From positions 4,390,001 through 4,454,000 of the forward strand of contig NZ_PGET01000001.1 of assembly GCF_002797975.1 (NCBI RefSeq): a stretch of 64,000 bases of DNA, given 5' to 3'. Shown piece after piece: positions 43,988-52,709 of this stretch; position 1 is the stretch's first letter, and the number at the start of each line of letters is the position of its first letter. Below the pieces are notes generated by a model. That model did no database searches. It worked only from the letters and a program-made list of their open reading frames with translations, and was not told where the DNA came from. The translations under genes were made by a program, and so were the position numbers. The DNA is from [Clostridium] celerecrescens 18A. GTDB lineage: Bacteria > Bacillota > Clostridia > Lachnospirales > Lachnospiraceae.

Positions 43988-45754
43988 CTATGCATTGCGT
44001 TCGATGACGGAATCATAGAAGGCATCTACCTGCTTTTTGTAGTCATCAAACATGTCAAGTCTGTCGTTAGGTACATCATATTTAATGGAAATGATCTTGT
44101 CAAAGATCGGATCCTCTTTTAATACGGACATAGGCATTCCCATGGAAACAAGGGAACGGGATTTCTTATATAAATAAAGGATTAGATCCATCATTTTAAA
44201 CTGTTTTTCCATTGGGACACAGGTATCGTCCTTATGGAATGCGTTCTGCTGTAAAAATCCGATCCTGATCACCTTTGAGATTTCCAGTATGAGCTTCTGG
44301 TCATCGGGAAGCATGTCTCCGCCGATCAGCTTTACGATCTCCATCAGGCTGCTTTCCTGAGTCAGCAGGAAGACCAGACGGTTTCTGTAGTCTACGAATT
44401 TCTTATCCACTTTTTCCACGTACCAGGGTGCCAGATCAGTCAGATATTCAGAATAACTGCTGAGCCAGTGAATGGCCGGGAAATGTCGTTCGTTTGCCAG
44501 GTTTCGGTCCAGGCCCCAGAAGCAGCGGACAAAACGCTTGGTGTTCTGGGTTACCGGCTCAGAGAAGTCACCTCCCTGAGGGGATACGGCTCCGATAATG
44601 GTGACTGAGCCTTCGGTTCCGTTCATGTTCTGAATCATCCCGGCTCTTTCATAAAAGGCTGATAGACGGGAGGCCAAATAAGCCGGGAAACCTTCTTCCG
44701 CAGGCATCTCTTCCAGACGCCCGGACAACTCTCTTAAGGCCTCGGCCCATCGGGAGGTGGAGTCCGCCATGATCGCCACATGATATCCCATATCCCGGTA
44801 GTATTCCGCCAGGGTAAGGCCGGAGTAGAGGCTGGCTTCACGGGCGGCTACTGGCATGTTTGAAGTATTGGCAATCAGTGTGGTCCGGTCCATCAGAGGA
44901 TTTCCGGAACGGGGGTCAACGAGCTCAGAGAACTCCTCAAGCACCTGGGTCATCTCGTTGCCACGTTCCCCGCAGCCAATATAGATGATAATATCCGCAT
45001 CAGACCATTTGGCGATCTGGTGCTGGGTCATGGTTTTTCCTGTACCAAAACCGCCGGGGATACATGCGGTACCTCCCTTAGCAAGAGGAAACAGGGTATC
45101 AATGATCCTTTGCCCGGTGATAAGAGGCTTTCCGGCCGGGTATCTCTTTAATATGGGTCTTGGCACGCGGATGGGCCACTTCTGGGTCATGGTAATCTTC
45201 TTTTCGGACCCGTCTAAAAGCTGTAGGGTCAGCAGTGGATCAGATATGGTATAGGAACCATCCTCCACCACGTCAAGGATATATCCTTCCATATCAGGGG
45301 GTATCATAACCTTATGGACGATGGCCGGTGTTTCAGGAACCTCGGCAATGATGGTTCCCGGTAACAGATGATCACCCTTTTTTACTGTTATGTGGGTCTT
45401 CCAGAGCTTCTCGCCGTCAAGGGAATCCACATGAATCCCCCGGTCAATATATGCCCCTCCAGTCTTTGCGATCTCGCTTAAAGGGCGCTCAATTCCGTCA
45501 AAGATGTTATTTAATATGCCTGGGGCCAGTGTGACGGATACGGGAAAGCCGGAGGAGGTAACCGTTGCTCCCGGCTTTAAGCCGCTGGTTTCCTCATATA
45601 CCTGAACAATGGTGCGGCGGTCTGTAAGGCCGATGACCTCACCGACTAAGTGGTCCTCGCCCACATAGACCATTTCATTCATTCGGAATCCGGAATCACC
45701 CTTTAAATAAATGACAGGGCCGTTAATGCCGGAAATGGTGCCTGTATTAGTCAT
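43988..45754 (-). CDS. ntpA: V/A-type ATPase subunit A (catalytic)
   Basis: A 588-residue catalytic subunit. The Walker A motif GGFGTGKTM (Lys240) is followed by [17 protein letters not shown] with the catalytic acidic region, [12 protein letters not shown] and the [12 protein letters not shown] loop. The inserted non-homologous region typical of V/A-type A subunits lies at about 115-185. It hydrolyses or makes ATP coupled to ion movement. The start overlaps the E gene by 8 bp. Confidence 0.97.
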   Translation of the reverse strand: MTNTGTISGINGPVIYLKGDSGFRMNEMVYVGEDHLVGEVIGLTDRRTIVQVYEETSGLKPGATVTSSGFPVSVTLAPGILNNIFDGIERPLSEIAKTGGAYIDRGIHVDSLDGEKLWKTHITVKKGDHLLPGTIIAEVPETPAIVHKVMIPPDMEGYILDVVEDGSYTISDPLLTLQLLDGSEKKITMTQKWPIRVPRPILKRYPAGKPLITGQRIIDTLFPLAKGGTACIPGGFGTGKTMTQHQIAKWSDADIIIYIGCGERGNEMTQVLEEFSELVDPRSGNPLMDRTTLIANTSNMPVAAREASLYSGLTLAEYYRDMGYHVAIMADSTSRWAEALRELSGRLEEMPAEEGFPAYLASRLSAFYERAGMIQNMNGTEGSVTIIGAVSPQGGDFSEPVTQNTKRFVRCFWGLDRNLANERHFPAIHWLSSYSEYLTDLAPWYVEKVDKKFVDYRNRLVFLLTQESSLMEIVKLIGGDMLPDDQKLILEISKVIRIGFLQQNAFHKDDTCVPMEKQFKMMDLILYLYKKSRSLVSMGMPMSVLKEDPIFDKIISIKYDVPNDRLDMFDDYKKQVDAFYDSVIERNA

Positions 45755-46349
45755 TAGCCGTACCTCCCATCAGATCCTTTATATCAAAGCGAAAGTCGTG
45801 TTTTGCCTCCGCCAGCTTGGTTTGAAATGAATTGTCGATTAATATATGCCTGGAAGGGATAACAGCCCGGGTTCCTCCCAGAAAGGAGTATTCGCTCACC
45901 TGGATGTCAGAGCCGCCTGAAATTGCCAGTTCATTGATCTTATCTTCATCTGCAGGATCGATGTAAATGGTGATGAATTCCTTTCCTGCCAGGGCTTTTG
46001 CTTCACGTATCTGTTTTTCCAAGAGCTTTGTATATTCGAGAGATTCCATAAATGTGGCAAGCTTATCCCGAAGCTCCGAAAACAGCTTATCTTTCAGCTC
46101 ATCCTGTTTTTTTCCAAAGATCCGTTTCATGCCGATCTGCTCCAAGGAAAGCTTTTTGTTGATTTCCCGTTCGATCCGTTCGCTCTCCAAAGCTACCTGG
46201 TGTGCGGCCCTTCGCTTTGCATCTTCCTGATGCTCTAAAAAGGTCTGCTCCAAGGCAGCTGTATATTCATCAAGCATCTTTGCACTGCGGGTTCTGGCAT
46301 CTTCCATGCAAAATCCCAGGAAATGCTGTAATTTTTCCTCAGTCGTCAA
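45747..46349 (-). CDS. ntpE: V/A-type ATPase subunit E (peripheral stalk)
   Basis: A 200-residue protein if the TTG at 46349 is used, with AGAGGTGG 5 bp upstream. A GTG at 46358 is in frame but would lie on that site. The N-terminal half is a long charged helix (KRRAAHQVALESERIEREINKKL) that pairs with subunit G/H. The C-terminal domain binds the head. Position between F and A genes supports the assignment. Confidence 0.88.
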   Translation of the reverse strand: MTTEEKLQHFLGFCMEDARTRSAKMLDEYTAALEQTFLEHQEDAKRRAAHQVALESERIEREINKKLSLEQIGMKRIFGKKQDELKDKLFSELRDKLATFMESLEYTKLLEKQIREAKALAGKEFITIYIDPADEDKINELAISGGSDIQVSEYSFLGGTRAVIPSRHILIDNSFQTKLAEAKHDFRFDIKDLMGGTAND

Positions 46350-46365
46350 GATGACCACCTCTTTC

Positions 46366-46674
46366 TTATAGTTTTAATCCGATGGCTTCATTAACATAAT
46401 CTGTGATAAAGTTCGGCTTGCGGCCGGTACCATGGCGGTCAGGGATTTCTATGATCAATGGAAGCTTGCGGTTTAACTTCACATCATTGATGATGTCCGG
46501 AAACTCTTTTCCGAACTTTTCCGTCAGGAGAATGATCCCGATCTCCTTATCGGCCAGGACTTTATCCAGTTCACGTTTCAGTTCAGCCTTTTCATGAACG
46601 ACAGCGCCCTCAACTCCGGCTAATCTCATGCCGGTCCAGGTGTCCACGTTGTCGCTGATCAAATACATTTTCAT
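46366..46674 (-). CDS. ntpF: V/A-type ATPase subunit F
   Basis: A 102-residue central-stalk subunit with the small Rossmann-like fold: MYLISDNVDTWTGMRLAG, GIILLTEKFGKEF and LPLIIEIPDRHG. It binds subunit D in the rotor. It begins 3 bp after the K gene stop with little ribosome site of its own, so it probably depends on translational coupling. Confidence 0.93.
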   Translation of the reverse strand: MKMYLISDNVDTWTGMRLAGVEGAVVHEKAELKRELDKVLADKEIGIILLTEKFGKEFPDIINDVKLNRKLPLIIEIPDRHGTGRKPNFITDYVNEAIGLKL

Positions 46675-46677
46675 GGA

Positions 46678-47109
46678 TTAGAGCTTACCTAAGATCATGA
46701 AAGAAATGATCAAGCCATACAGACACACGCCTTCGGCAAGCCCTACGAAGATCAGTGATTTACCAAGTATGGAGCCATCCTCGCTGATGGCACCGAGAGC
46801 GGCGCTGGCAGCAGCGGAAACGGCTATACCGCCGCCGATGCAGGCAAGACCTGTGGAAAGGGCTGCTGCTAAATAACCCATTCCGGCAATGCTGCCTGAG
46901 CTGGCTGCGGCACTTTCTGCAGCGGCAGCCTGACCGTTAAACATCAATACACTGGATACGATTAAGGTACCAAAAAATAAAAGGGTGTTGATACCAAGAG
47001 CGGTCTTATACCGGCCTTTTGTTTTTGCGCCCATGGCAAAGGCTCCGAAGGGCAGGGCGATACTTAAGGTTAATGCAATTGCTAATGTAATTTTTACTAA
47101 GGTTGACAT
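46678..47109 (-). CDS. ntpK: V/A-type ATPase subunit K (membrane rotor ring)
   Basis: A 143-residue proteolipid with four predicted helices (about 5-27, 38-58, 72-96 and 118-141). The start at 47109 (MSTLVKITLAIA) has ACGGAGG upstream; a longer frame to 47229 would lie inside the subunit I gene. The ion-binding glutamate is in the last helix, LIFVGLAEGVCLYGL. The first hairpin is divergent and lacks an acidic residue, so each monomer offers a single carboxylate. No glutamine is visible near the expected ion site; whether the ion is H+ or Na+ cannot be settled by eye. Confidence 0.92.
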   Translation of the reverse strand: MSTLVKITLAIALTLSIALPFGAFAMGAKTKGRYKTALGINTLLFFGTLIVSSVLMFNGQAAAAESAAASSGSIAGMGYLAAALSTGLACIGGGIAVSAAASAALGAISEDGSILGKSLIFVGLAEGVCLYGLIISFMILGKL

Positions 47110-47131
47110 AATATTACCTCCGTTTTGGTTT

Positions 47132-49060
47132 TTATATTTTCTTCCCGTATGGTTTAAATGCACGGCCGGTTCCGCGATAGAAACGGCTGAATAATTCGTA
47201 ATATTCCAGACGCAGAACCTGGATCCCAACGATCAGGCCTTCCATGCCGCAGACGAATAAGTTGCCAAGAATAACAACCAGCCAGTTAGGGTTTCCTGCT
47301 TCCGCACCGGACAGCATAAGGACCACTTCCATCATGGCCGCGTGGCTGACAGCAAAGGCCCCTACACGGACAAAGGAAAGGGTGTTGGAAAAATAGCTTA
47401 AAAGCACTTCAAACAGCTCAAAGAAACCTTGAACCACAAACATGCCCTTTTCCTTTGGCATGATCTGTGCTTTCTTTTCCACCAGGTTGGTGAGAGGTTC
47501 CTTAAAGAACATGACGATCAACGGTATGCCAAACATAATAACAAGGAGTATGGCGGCCGGAATAGGATTATTAGTCATGTATAGGACAATGGTGAGCACC
47601 AGGCTTGCATAGAAGACAAGTCCTGCCGCACCGTTTGTGTCAAACAGAGTCTTTTCCGGGTCATGAAAGCGGATGCTGTTTATGATGTTAAGGACCATGG
47701 TCAACAAAATAATTCCCATACCAAGGGAAACCGCTACGATAAATACGGTATTCAGTCTCCCTATAAAGGGCAGGTTAGTCATGTGCTCCAGAGGACGGAG
47801 CCACACGGCCTGTATGATATTTTCAAATCCAAAAACACTGCCGAACAGGAATCCAAATATGGTTGAAAAAACACCGCAGCAGGATATAATCGCCGCCAGA
47901 TTTATCTTTTTCAGTTGGTAGAGGAGTAGTCCTCCAAGCAGAAGGCATATTCCCTGTCCCACATCGCCGAACATAAAGCCAAAGAGGAAGGAATAGGTGA
48001 TGCCGATCAATATGGTGGGATCGATCTCATTGTATGCCGGAAGGCCGTACATCTGTATGAACATCTCAAAGGGCTTAAAAAGCCTCGGATTTTGAAGCTT
48101 GGTGGGAGGTTTGCTCAAAATCTTGTTATGGTCATCCTCCACGATACAGAAAGTTTTTTCATCGTTAGAGATCTCTTTCTGAAATGCGGCCGCATCCCGG
48201 TTGCTCATCCAGCCGCAAAGGATATAAAAGGTGTTGACTTTCTGTTTGGTACATGCGGCTAATTTTCTCACGTTAAAATTAGTAGAAAACACCTCAAGCT
48301 TATCCAGTGCCGTCAATAACTCCTCCTGCCTGGATTCCAGCAAATCAGTCATCTGTTTTCGTATGCCGTTGATATCAGACTGGAGAGCGCTAATCTTATC
48401 TTCCAGAAAATGAATGGCGTCTAAAGGCGTGCCTTCGTATACGTCTGGTAAAAAGTAACGCTCAAAACGCATGGAGGCATAAATAGCATCAATCTGGTTA
48501 GAGATGCTTTCCGGCACAAAATAAACCAGCCATACATAATCGTCATCCTCTCGGCATTTATAGAGGACGGTATCAATGGTGTCATATACGTAACTCACAA
48601 ATTTGTTGTAATACTCATGAGAAATACGCCCAAAACGGAATTTAATGTACTTAAATTGAAGGATGGAGCTTAACTCATAGTTTAGTCCGGTAAATGGAAG
48701 GATTCGTTCCAGGGATTGCCGGAAAGAATTTTGTTCGGATATAAGGGCCTCTTCCTTAGCTGTGAGCTCCTTTATCTGGTCCCCGATCTCGGTGACAATT
48801 CTGGCTGCCCGCTGGATTGGAATCTTCTTCCGGCTGCTTGGCTGAATACCCGGTGGGAGTAATTCCGCCAGCTCCATGGCACGCTGGTAAGCGTCTTTGT
48901 ATGGATTTGTTTCAATATAAGGCCTTAAGTCTTTCACCGTTTTTAATTCCGACAGGGCATTTTCTAAATGTATTTCATATTTAGATAAATAAGTGTCGAT
49001 GACCCGGTCAATATCTTCCTTGGGTCCGGTGATACTTAAGAATTTCATCTTTTCTATCAC
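47132..49060 (-). CDS. ntpI: V/A-type ATPase subunit I (membrane stator)
   Basis: A 642-residue protein. A soluble N-terminal half (about 1-340) has coiled-coil arms, and a C-terminal half of about seven to eight helices includes the conserved FGFMFGDVGQGICLLLGG and SNTLSFVRVGAFAVSHAA segments. These form the ion half-channels against the K ring. It uses a GTG start at 49060 with GGGGG upstream. The K gene start lies 22 bp after its stop. Confidence 0.95.
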   Translation of the reverse strand: MIEKMKFLSITGPKEDIDRVIDTYLSKYEIHLENALSELKTVKDLRPYIETNPYKDAYQRAMELAELLPPGIQPSSRKKIPIQRAARIVTEIGDQIKELTAKEEALISEQNSFRQSLERILPFTGLNYELSSILQFKYIKFRFGRISHEYYNKFVSYVYDTIDTVLYKCREDDDYVWLVYFVPESISNQIDAIYASMRFERYFLPDVYEGTPLDAIHFLEDKISALQSDINGIRKQMTDLLESRQEELLTALDKLEVFSTNFNVRKLAACTKQKVNTFYILCGWMSNRDAAAFQKEISNDEKTFCIVEDDHNKILSKPPTKLQNPRLFKPFEMFIQMYGLPAYNEIDPTILIGITYSFLFGFMFGDVGQGICLLLGGLLLYQLKKINLAAIISCCGVFSTIFGFLFGSVFGFENIIQAVWLRPLEHMTNLPFIGRLNTVFIVAVSLGMGIILLTMVLNIINSIRFHDPEKTLFDTNGAAGLVFYASLVLTIVLYMTNNPIPAAILLVIMFGIPLIVMFFKEPLTNLVEKKAQIMPKEKGMFVVQGFFELFEVLLSYFSNTLSFVRVGAFAVSHAAMMEVVLMLSGAEAGNPNWLVVILGNLFVCGMEGLIVGIQVLRLEYYELFSRFYRGTGRAFKPYGKKI

Positions 49061-49076
49061 GAAAAAGCAACCCCCT

Positions 49077-50123
49077 TTACATTTTTACTACATAGGAGAT
49101 GATTTCATCCGGGCTTACGCGGTAACGGATGCTCTCTATGAGGGTGATAATCTTTTGAATTTCTTCCTCCTTAAAATAAAGATAGGAATTCAGTGTGGCA
49201 ATGGAATACGGATTCTGACGACTGGAGGAACGGTATATTTTATCCAGTATTTCCTGAGTTAAGTATTCCAAATCCGGCATTTCTGCGGCGTCCCAATCTG
49301 ATTTCCTTCCATAAAAGGTAGTTCTGAGTGCTGAAAAGAACTCTTCCAGAGTGGCTGCTTCTGCCATCTTCGTAATCTGTTCCTTATTCAAATGGTAATT
49401 GATAGGAATGAGAAGGGAATAAATGTCAGCAGGCTGCAGATGATAAAATTTTTTGGTTCGGTAAATCCATTGGATATTAAGCAGATCCAGCTTACTGCCA
49501 AAGCAGTGTGTAAGAAGGTCCTGTTCTTTTCTGGTAAGATACTTGCCCATAACTTTCCACATGGTCTTAAAATAAAGAAGATCTAAGTGAACCTCATAGT
49601 CAAACAAGGTGGGCTGGTCCCTGTCGTCTAAGTGGGACAGTAGGTCATAATATACCGAACCTTCCAGGTTGGCGATGAATTCCCGTAAGTCTGCTGAGGA
49701 TGACAGTTTCATCAAGTCCAGCTTAGAATGCTTCTCAAAAAAGTCCTGGAATACAGAGAGGTCGATATCCAGCCTGTTCCGCCCCATGGAATTGCGGAAA
49801 CACTTCTTCAGGATATCAATTTCAAAGTGCATAAAATACAGGTCCAGGAACTTGCGCTGAGTTAAAGTGGCGAACCGGTAGAGCTTGGCAAAATCCTGAT
49901 ACAAAGATAAGATCAACCGCTGTTCAATGGCTCCCCGATGGAGTACGACTCCCTCCAGGTTTGCAAATAGCCCTTCATAGGCCGGAAGACGTCTTAAATA
50001 TTCCTCAGCATCAGAAACGGTTTCAAGGGCTGCCATCTCGCGGAACTGACTGTCGGTGATCAGATGGCTCTCCATGGCTCTTACCTTGGTTGTAATGCCG
50101 CTGTAGGATAGTAAGTCTCCCAT
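49077..50123 (-). CDS. ntpC: V/A-type ATPase subunit C (ntpC/d-type)
   Basis: A 348-residue helical protein matching the V/A-ATPase C subunit, which joins the central stalk to the K ring. Repeated helical blocks are seen (LYRFATLTQRKFLDLYFMHFE, EYLRRLPAYEG), with KIYRSSSRQNPYSIATLNSY near the end. It has AAGGAG upstream and lies 16 bp before subunit I. Confidence 0.92.
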   Translation of the reverse strand: MGDLLSYSGITTKVRAMESHLITDSQFREMAALETVSDAEEYLRRLPAYEGLFANLEGVVLHRGAIEQRLILSLYQDFAKLYRFATLTQRKFLDLYFMHFEIDILKKCFRNSMGRNRLDIDLSVFQDFFEKHSKLDLMKLSSSADLREFIANLEGSVYYDLLSHLDDRDQPTLFDYEVHLDLLYFKTMWKVMGKYLTRKEQDLLTHCFGSKLDLLNIQWIYRTKKFYHLQPADIYSLLIPINYHLNKEQITKMAEAATLEEFFSALRTTFYGRKSDWDAAEMPDLEYLTQEILDKIYRSSSRQNPYSIATLNSYLYFKEEEIQKIITLIESIRYRVSPDEIISYVVKM

Positions 50124-50127
50124 TGGA

Positions 50128-50439
50128 TCACTCCTTTATCATAGTATAGAATAGTTTCTCCACATATTGAGTATGATGATCTTCATAACGTTGTTCCATG
50201 GCTTTAAGGACCTTTTCGGAATCGCTTCGCTGTTTTTCCAGACGGTTGTTCATATTGATTTCCATGCCAGCCTGCAGTTCTTCTATCTTTTTACTGGTTT
50301 CTTCTTCCAGCTGTGCATCAAATGCAGCGGTCTGTTCTTCCATATCTTCGGCAAACGCTTTTTTGCGCTCATTGGCATCATTCATAATAGAAGCCGCCGC
50401 CGATTCAATCTCGGATATTTTCTCGATTACAGTATCCAT
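50128..50439 (-). CDS. V/A-type ATPase subunit G/H (peripheral stalk)
   Basis: A 103-residue, almost entirely charged helical protein expected to form a coiled coil (KISEIESAAASIMNDANERK, QLEEETSKKIEELQ). It is the first gene of the ATPase operon, 4 bp before subunit C, with AAGGAGGG upstream. The size and position fit the G/H subunit that pairs with E in the peripheral stalk. Sequence alone would be weak evidence because coiled coils look alike. Confidence 0.85.
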   Translation of the reverse strand: MDTVIEKISEIESAAASIMNDANERKKAFAEDMEEQTAAFDAQLEEETSKKIEELQAGMEINMNNRLEKQRSDSEKVLKAMEQRYEDHHTQYVEKLFYTMIKE

Positions 50440-50477
50440 ACCGAGCCCTCCTTTTTGTAATAATTTCTTTAAAAAAT

Positions 50478-50506
50478 ATAGTACTTGATTAATAATGATA
50501 CTACAA
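50478..50506 (-). promoter_or_regulatory. Putative promoter of the V-ATPase operon
   Basis: On the minus strand TTGTAG (50506-50501) and TACTAT (50483-50478) are 17 bp apart, about 38 bp before the G/H start codon. The match is moderate. Confidence 0.45.
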
Positions 50507-50610
50507 TTTTAAAAAAATACCATAGTCTGTAAGTAAAAAAAACCAATATTAATAAAGTTTTAACATAAATATAGATTACGACAATGGGGCTGTAGCTATG
50601 CATGGGCAAT

Positions 50611-50656
50611 AGAAAAAAGCGAAGATCAGAGAAAAATTTTCCCTGGTTTCTTCGCT
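50611..50656 (-). terminator. Terminator of the SH3b membrane protein gene
   Basis: AGCGAAGA (50618-50625) pairs with TCTTCGCT (50649-50656). On the minus strand the stem is followed by six T (50618-50613). Confidence 0.75.
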
Positions 50657-50673
50657 ATTTTTTAACGTTTTCT

Positions 50674-51801
50674 TTACGGGGTTGCGGCTGTTGTTGCTGT
50701 ATTCTCAGCAGCAGAAGTAGACTCCCCTGTGCCCGTTCCTGTCTCACTTTCCGATTCGGTCAGGAATTCGGTGGCAACATAAGCCTCTGTTCCTTCAAAC
50801 ATAATAACTGTCCATTTGTCGTCATAAGTCTTGACGTATTCCACCACCGTACCGGAAGCAAGGCTTCCAAGCTTCGCACCATCGGTAGAAGGCTCAGAGC
50901 GGACATTAAGCTTGCTTTTGGTGGTATAAATTTTAGGCGCTTCTGTCTCTGGTTCCGTAGGTTCTGCAGAAGTTTCAGCACTTGTCATGGCTTCGGTAGT
51001 TACTTCAACAGTCGTTTCGGCCGTTGTGGGGTCTTTTTTTGAGTTCTTTCCTGGGATCAGCTTTACGATGATCAGGACAAGTACAAGAAGAACCAGAAAG
51101 ATGAGGGCCGGTTTCAGCAGTTCGTATGGATCAAACCCTTTCTTCTTGGAACGCCTTCTGCTTCTGCTGTATGAAGCGGGCCTCTGACCGCCTCTGGAAG
51201 CATTCTTCTGAGCCGGTCTTTGTCCGGGCCTTGCCCCGTCCGGTCTTGTCCCGGTGCGCCCAGCGCCGCCTGTATGTTCCTGGGTTCTTAAAGGCGCAGT
51301 TCTTGCGCCGCTGCTTCTTTGATTTCCTGTTCCCTGAAATTCATTTCTTGGAGCGCTGCTTCGAGAAGGATTATTCCGGGGATTGGATGACATGGTTCTA
51401 ACGTCTGCAGGACGTTTATTAATGGGGGGTCCCCCCTGGCTTCCTCTATTATGAGAGTTTGCAAAGGTATTGACTTCCTGAGACAGAAGCTGGAAGGCCT
51501 CGTTGGCATCATAGGGACTGTCATCCCCTTCGTGAACTGCCTTGTTTCCCAGCACGCGGATCCTGTGATAGTGGTCCTTGGCAGCCTGAGAAATAAAGCG
51601 TCCTTCAAATAGCTGGTCTATGCTGTCCGCCAGATCGCCTTCCACAATCAGAGCCCTTTCTCCAAGATAATTTACCATATATTCCAGGGTTTGCCGGGCT
51701 TTGATCATAGCCATGTTATACTGCTTCTGGCTCATGAGCCTTTCCGTTTCCCTTTGACCCTGCTGGATTCTTAGCAAGAAACTGTTGTCTGTAGTTCCCA
51801 T
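50674..51801 (-). CDS. DUF4145/HEPN-like, single-pass membrane protein with C-terminal SH3b domain
   Basis: A 375-residue protein starting at 51801, behind AAGGAGG. Residues 1-115 form a helical domain resembling DUF4145/HEPN-like proteins (KARQTLEYMVNYLGERA, then RIRVLGNKAVHEG). A long low-complexity Arg/Gly/Pro/Ser linker runs from about 118 to 222, followed by a transmembrane helix at 231-249. A Thr/Glu-rich stretch leads to a bacterial SH3 domain at about 290-348 (SKLNVRSEPSTDGAKLG). The N-terminal domain should be cytoplasmic and the SH3b outside, possibly touching the cell wall. The gene is monocistronic between its own promoter and terminator. Function unknown. Confidence 0.8.
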   Translation of the reverse strand: MGTTDNSFLLRIQQGQRETERLMSQKQYNMAMIKARQTLEYMVNYLGERALIVEGDLADSIDQLFEGRFISQAAKDHYHRIRVLGNKAVHEGDDSPYDANEAFQLLSQEVNTFANSHNRGSQGGPPINKRPADVRTMSSNPRNNPSRSSAPRNEFQGTGNQRSSGARTAPLRTQEHTGGAGRTGTRPDGARPGQRPAQKNASRGGQRPASYSRSRRRSKKKGFDPYELLKPALIFLVLLVLVLIIVKLIPGKNSKKDPTTAETTVEVTTEAMTSAETSAEPTEPETEAPKIYTTKSKLNVRSEPSTDGAKLGSLASGTVVEYVKTYDDKWTVIMFEGTEAYVATEFLTESESETGTGTGESTSAAENTATTAATP

Positions 51802-51845
51802 ATATTTCCTCCTTTGCAAAAGCGGTTGTATTCCAATATACAGAT

Positions 51846-51873
51846 ATTATACTAGATTAATGCAAATTGTGCA
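51846..51873 (-). promoter_or_regulatory. Promoter of the SH3b membrane protein gene
   Basis: On the minus strand TGCACA (51873-51868) and a perfect TATAAT (51851-51846) are 16 bp apart, 45 bp before the ATG. Confidence 0.55.
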
Positions 51874-52190
51874 CCTGTTATTTTGTCGTTTTTTGATTTG
51901 TAAGAGAAAAGTAAAAAACTTATTGAGAATCATTATAAATAAAGAAATAAATAATATTAAAAATTTTCTGTGATACTATTTTGATACTAAATCCTGCAAT
52001 TTGCTTGCGGCCTCAAATACTTGTTAGGGTATAAATACTAGAGTTCAGGACGGGGCGTAACAGTATCCGGGATTGGCGGAATAGGAGGCCCAAAGGAATT
52101 TGTAAGATATTATTAATAGTATACTCTTATTTTGGAACATATAATTATACTGGCAGGTACAAACTGCTGGCAATCGTGTATAGGATGGTA
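51874..52190. other. AT-rich intergenic region without a recognised gene
   Basis: No ORF with a ribosome site was seen. TTGAGAATCATTATAA (51923-51938) resembles a Fur box but has no gene directly downstream. The stretch from 52130 contains overlapping TATAAT/TATACT-like elements that could start the toxin mRNA, but no convincing -35 was found. Confidence 0.5.
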
Positions 52191-52192
52191 GG

Positions 52193-52216
52193 CCTCGATT
52201 CTACATAGAATGGAGG
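52193..52216 (+). promoter_or_regulatory. Hairpin sequestering the toxin ribosome binding site
   Basis: CCTC (52193-52196) pairs with GAGG (52213-52216), which is the Shine-Dalgarno core. ATTCTA (52198-52203) pairs with TAGAAT (52206-52211), leaving one G-G mismatch. The structure would block translation until refolded, as seen in type I toxin mRNAs. Confidence 0.65.
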
Positions 52217-52224
52217 TGTTGCTC

Positions 52225-52311
52225 ATGAAGTATTTTGACTTTAAGGACTTAATGTCTTTTGGCATGTTCTTTCTGGCACTGCTGACATTCGTCTTAATGA
52301 CGTGTCGCTAA
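52225..52311 (+). CDS. Holin-like small membrane toxin (putative type I toxin)
   Basis: A 28-residue peptide, MKYFDFKDLMSFGMFFLALL at its start and ending TCR. It has GGAGG 8 bp upstream. The aromatic N-terminus, the LMSFGMF motif and a single transmembrane helix match the 'putative holin-like toxin' family of Firmicutes. Known members of such small-peptide loci are type I toxins repressed by an overlapping antisense RNA. Supporting context: the ribosome site is locked in a hairpin, a strong terminator follows 5 bp after the stop, and promoter-like elements on the opposite strand point back into the 3' end. Toxicity is inferred, not shown. Confidence 0.72.
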   Translation: MKYFDFKDLMSFGMFFLALLTFVLMTCR

Positions 52312-52315
52312 ATAC

Positions 52316-52358
52316 AAAAAGCCTTCCCTGTACTTTGGCCGGTTGGGAAGGTTTTTGC
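52316..52358. terminator. Bidirectional terminator of the toxin gene
   Basis: AAAAA-G-CCTTCCC (52316-52328) pairs with GGGAAGG-TTTTT (52345-52356). T-runs occur on both strands, so it could end the toxin mRNA and a converging antisense RNA. Confidence 0.82.
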
Positions 52359-52396
52359 TTTTCTAATTAGCCAACCACCCTGTGGCGATTGCCTTT
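52316..52396 (-). ncRNA. Candidate antisense antitoxin RNA
   Basis: On the minus strand TTGTAA (52431-52426) and TAATAT (52408-52403) are 17 bp apart; an overlapping TATAAT (52410-52405) is also available. A transcript from about 52396 would run into the shared terminator and be complementary to the toxin mRNA 3' end. The arrangement is like TxpA/RatA-type loci. No expression evidence exists here. Confidence 0.4.
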
Positions 52397-52431
52397 TTTA
52401 TTATATTATACTTACAGTTAAATTATTACAA

Positions 52432-52709
52432 GTACAATTATAGATAAAGGCAAATATGAAATTTTATATTGCAGTTACTATTTTTTATCAATATGGGTGT
52501 AGGGATTTGGTATTCTTTTATCCTACAGCCATTTTTCATTATTAACGGAAAGATTAGAACTGTGAGTGTCAAGATTATACCATAAAAAATAAAAATAAGA
52601 TTATTTATTGTATATAGTTACTGAAATTTGATAAAAAAGTGAAAATGAACTATTTTATTACCAATTTCATCCGATATAGCTTATGAATAACATAGGGGAA
52701 GGCAGAGGT
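52432..52709. other. AT-rich gap before the SGNH hydrolase gene
   Basis: The sequence is strongly AT-rich. An inverted pair, TGTAGG (52498-52503) and CCTACA (52523-52528), forms a weak stem. No ORF or clear promoter was identified. Confidence 0.4.

Noticed and set aside
46678..47229. Longer subunit K frame beginning at 47229
   Set aside because: The extra 40 residues lie inside the subunit I gene and lack a ribosome site, while the ATG at 47109 has ACGGAGG. The short form also matches a rotor-ring proteolipid.
51923..51938. Fur-box-like TTGAGAATCATTATAA
   Set aside because: It resembles the 7-1-7 Fur consensus, but no gene starts nearby in the right place and the region is AT-rich, so a chance match is likely.
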